Assembly: GCA_019648995.1 (NCBI GenBank)
Contig: BLXT01000273.1
Coordinates: 1,052,273-1,074,158 of the forward strand
Length of the DNA: 21,886 nucleotides
Direction of reading: 5' to 3'
Origin: Plakobranchus ocellatus
Taxonomy: Eukaryota; Mollusca; Gastropoda; Plakobranchidae
In this document: piece by piece, positions 19,331-21,886 of the stretch
How the letters are laid out: every line of letters begins with the position of its first letter
Numbering within the stretch: position 1 is the stretch's first letter
Program-made: the position numbers and the translations under genes
Notes under the pieces: model-generated
Told to the model about the DNA's origin: nothing
Database searches by the model: none
The model's input: only the letters and a program-made list of their open reading frames with translations

Positions 19331-20600
19331 CATTCACTGTTGTTTTAAAAAGCATGATAAATGGAGATGATTTTGTAAAATTTTATCCATTTCATCTGAC
19401 TGAAGCTACACCACTCTGCTGCCATCATCTCCAGTTTTCAGATTCACTTTCCATAGTTCCATTAACTCAGGATTTTTGAAAGCAGTATTCATCATATTGA
19501 AAACTTAAAGGTTTTTTTTTTTCACATTTTGTGATCAGCTTTGCCCATTCAGACGGGGTGTATACAGTTTCTGTGTGTTTCTATTTTTTTCTCATTATGA
19601 CCAATGTCTTGATTGATGGGCAGTTTCAACTGTGTCCAGATTCTATAAACTTATGATTAACTTCCTACACACAATATGTCTCCAGACCTTGGCCATTTTG
19701 TAATTTCTGTTTGGGCCTCCACAGCAATTTGAGTAAGCTGTTACCGATGTAACACCCACTTCACAAAGTTTTTTCAACACACTTACAGACACTGGCTCCC
19801 CGCTTTGCTTGCCTCTCAGCCATAAAAAAAGTATCGGCATACTCAGTTGTTAAGCAATGTACACCAAGATTGTCCGTCCACAACTGAAATCTGTAAAAAG
19901 CGATATCTGTGGGTGTCTGTAGTGTTGGAAGGATTTTTCTGAAAATCAAACATGAAGAAGTCTTTGCTTGGATCTGTTTTAGCTGTATTTGTTGTCCCTT
20001 TTCAAACTCTCTCTGCTTTGTTCAGCTATTCTGTGGTGCAACTCTATCTGCTCTTTCAGGCTTTCTTTTACTTGATCATCAAGCTGCTGCCTGAATTTTA
20101 AGACTGTAAGAATCACATTTCTTGCATGTAACTTTCTGTGGTGTGTGGCATGCTAGATTAAATTCATGGTCAACTGTATTTGCTGAATGCTCTTTCTTTC
20201 AGAGGTGTTTCACCCTGCTCATTTTGCTTGTAGCAATAGAATACACCTTGGTTAAGATCTGACCACAAGAAGGCTCTATTTCCTGCGTCCTGTATATCTT
20301 TCTCTGGTGTTATGACTTAAATACATTGGAAAGGATAGAATGTTGTCTACCCTTTCTTGCTTTTTTCTCTGCATTGAAACATTTTTATTTACCTTGTTTC
20401 TCTCTTCTTCCAGCATTAGCATCATGACTTCCAGAGTTTTTAAATTTTTTTTTAGAACGTGGCTGCAGCAACCAATTGAAACGCCTTGTGTTGCACGAAA
20501 AATGCTTTCCAAACTATCATTGAATTGTTTCCAATATGAGGTGTGTAAATGCGAGTATTTCCTCTTCTAGAAAAGGTTACATTTTTTTCTGCCATGGTTT
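19330..20600 (-). pseudogene. Decayed transposase-like gene (YSD-CGGQNRN family)
   Basis: Minus-strand pieces lie in collinear order but different frames. About 20512-20290 gives FRATQGVSIGCCSHVLKK and VDNILSFPMYLSHNTRERYT. About 20265-20110 gives an NxAFLWSDLNQGVFYCY piece and HTPQKVTCKKCDSYSLKI. 19949-19780 gives AFYRFQLWTDNLGVHCL. 19775-19650 gives GVTSVTAYSNCCGGPNRNYK. About 19655-19535 gives KFIESGHS and YTPSEWAKLITK. This order (basic N terminus, CxxCD, LW-YNLGIH, YSDxCGGQNRN, GH) is a repetitive family common in invertebrate genomes, possibly the one Pfam names DUF7869; I recall the name and have not checked it. Several frameshifts and stops, and Asn in place of the expected Asp in YSD, show it is dead. 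Confidence 0.65.
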
Positions 20601-21000
20601 CTCATCGTTTTACTCAATGATATGCAGTCGCTTAAGTATGAATTTTGGGCATTGAATTCCAGTGGAGCCCAGAAAGAACTAAGCACATTCTGTAGCTGAT
20701 AGATTGTCACCTTTGTACTTCAATCAGACTGCAGTTATGATTTGGCATTAAACCCATTGACTTTTGATTAACTGTCTTCCCTGGAACATGTATTTGAGGT
20801 GTTTGTCGCATGGGGCAAGTCGCAGCTGTCATCAGGTCTAATACTTCTGAGCATAATTTTTTTCTCTCACAATGTTAAGATTGAGTCTGGCAGTGCTTGG
20901 TACTATTTGAAATATGCATGAGAGATATTTTTCCAAATCGACGGCACAATTGTCCGATGAGGGCGCAAAATCCTGAGGTCATCTTAGAGAAAACTGGCTG
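20600..21000. other. Region between pseudogene and tandem repeat
   Basis: No gene recognised with confidence. The minus strand reads open for stretches (about 20870-20715) and could be a further decayed N-terminal part of the same element, but no family motif is clear. Confidence 0.35.
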
Positions 21001-21290
21001 CATGCACAAACTTTCTAAACATTAAATCCATTATTTCTGTGATGGCTCTGTGACCATGGGTGCTTCTTTTTTTGGTTTTTGTAACCTTCCTGGGTCATTC
21101 TTTATCACTTTGGCATAGGATCTTCCACGACTGCCATCAGTTGTACATGCACAAACTTTCTAAGCATTAAATCCATTATTTGTGTGGTGGATCTGTGACT
21201 ATGGGTGCTCCTGTTGTTGGTATGTGCAACCTTCCTGGGTCATTCTTTATCACTTCGGCATAGGATCTTCTACAAGTGCCATCACTATCA
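21001..21290. repeat. 145-bp tandem repeat, two copies
   Basis: Copy 1 (21001-21145) and copy 2 (21146-21290) both start CATGCACAAACTTTCTAA and share CAACCTTCCTGGGTCATTC or close variants and the CATAGGATCTTC core. The core (about 28 bp, GCATAGGATCTTCCACGAC and so on) recurs a third time near 21590 in the longer unit that follows, so the two repeats are parts of one complex array. Confidence 0.85.
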
Positions 21291-21886
21291 GTGGAGGAGA
21301 CACACCTGAATCCTTTTGGAGGTTTACACTCCCCTTCATTTGGGGCTGATCTGAGAAGTGTCGTGATGGCCGCGAGATGGATGGTGTATCTCTAACTCTG
21401 AGCTTCCTTATTTGATCACATCTATGGCCATTGCTGCTGCTTTTTTGCTTTGTAGGTTTGCAAGAGTTTCTGGTTAAGGGAGAGCGGTTGTGAACAGCTG
21501 TGTTCATGGTTCTCGGTTTAGATTCGTTTGTGTGACTGGATATTTTCCGTTGTTGTGCTGGATTTTTGGGTTGTACTTCATCACTTGAGCATAGGACCTT
21601 CCACGACTGCCATCAGTGGAGGAGACACTCCTGAATCCTTTTGGAGGTTTGCACTTCACTTCATTTGGGGGCTTATCTGAGAAGTTTTGTGATGGCTGCG
21701 AGACTCTCAGCTTCCTCATTTGATCACATCTATGGCCATTGCTGCTGCTTTTTTCCCTTGTAGGTGTGCAAGAGCTTCTGGTTGAGGGAGAGCGGTTGTG
21801 AACAGCTGTGTTCATGGTTCTCGGCTTAGATTCGTTTGTATGACTGGATATTTTCCATTGTGCTGGATTTTTGGGTTGTACTTCAT
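21291..21886 (-). repeat. About 325-bp tandem repeat with ORFs, runs off window
   Basis: Unit starts GTGGAGGAGACAC at 21291 and 21616; a third unit's edge appears at the window end, where the sequence repeats CTGGATTTTTGGGTTG (about 21560 and 21863). On the minus strand each unit has an ORF starting MNTAVHNRSP (ATG at 21815 and 21507) and containing KSSSNGHRCDQ and RKLRV. The upstream ORF ends at 21504, its stop overlapping the next ATG. In the first 38 codons the two differ at eight sites, six changing the residue, which argues against purifying selection. A one-base difference in a G run (about 21340 versus 21667) shifts the frame between copies. No homology recognised. Confidence 0.8.

Noticed and set aside
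20340-20570. 76-codon plus-strand ORF rich in Phe and Ser
   Set aside because: Antisense to the decayed transposase-like gene; composition follows the T-rich complement of its A-rich coding strand.

Overview
The window is AT-rich animal nuclear DNA. It has spliceosomal GT-AG introns of about 0.3 to 2.1 kb, T-rich polypyrimidine tracts, tRNA-derived SINE-like inserts, minisatellites and decayed transposon genes. An invertebrate is most likely, and a mollusc is a reasonable guess, but that rests only on overall style. There is no bacterial gene organisation.

Positions 1-17640 are the 3' two thirds of one plus-strand gene, an ortholog of CIP2A (cancerous inhibitor of PP2A, KIAA1524). Sixteen coding exons (707-16775) join in one frame into 736 residues plus TAA. 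Exons 1-7 encode the C-terminal part of the armadillo-like helical domain. Exon 8 encodes a variable Gln-rich linker. Exons 9-16 encode the long C-terminal coiled coil, ending in a Gly-rich tail. Roughly the first 240 residues (human numbering) lie upstream of the window.

The introns carry several repeats: a perfect-period 50-bp x5 minisatellite (2092-2341), two tandem duplications that copy the 3' end of an exon together with its splice donor (exon 6 and exon 8), a 142-bp tandem duplication just upstream of exon 15, two tRNA-derived SINE-like elements (about 11517 and 16127), and a CpG- and TTCCGG-rich insert in intron 12.

From about 17640 to the end the sequence is transposon debris, mostly on the minus strand: an N-terminal piggyBac transposase fragment with one in-frame stop (19127-18531), a heavily frameshifted copy of a widespread invertebrate transposase-like family with a YSD-CGGQNRN-type motif (about 20600-19330), and a complex tandem repeat with minus-strand ORFs that runs off the end (21001-21886). 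The transposon fragments look unrelated to CIP2A. I see no multi-gene functional system; the most unusual structures are the exon-donor tandem duplications and the ORF-bearing tandem repeat.
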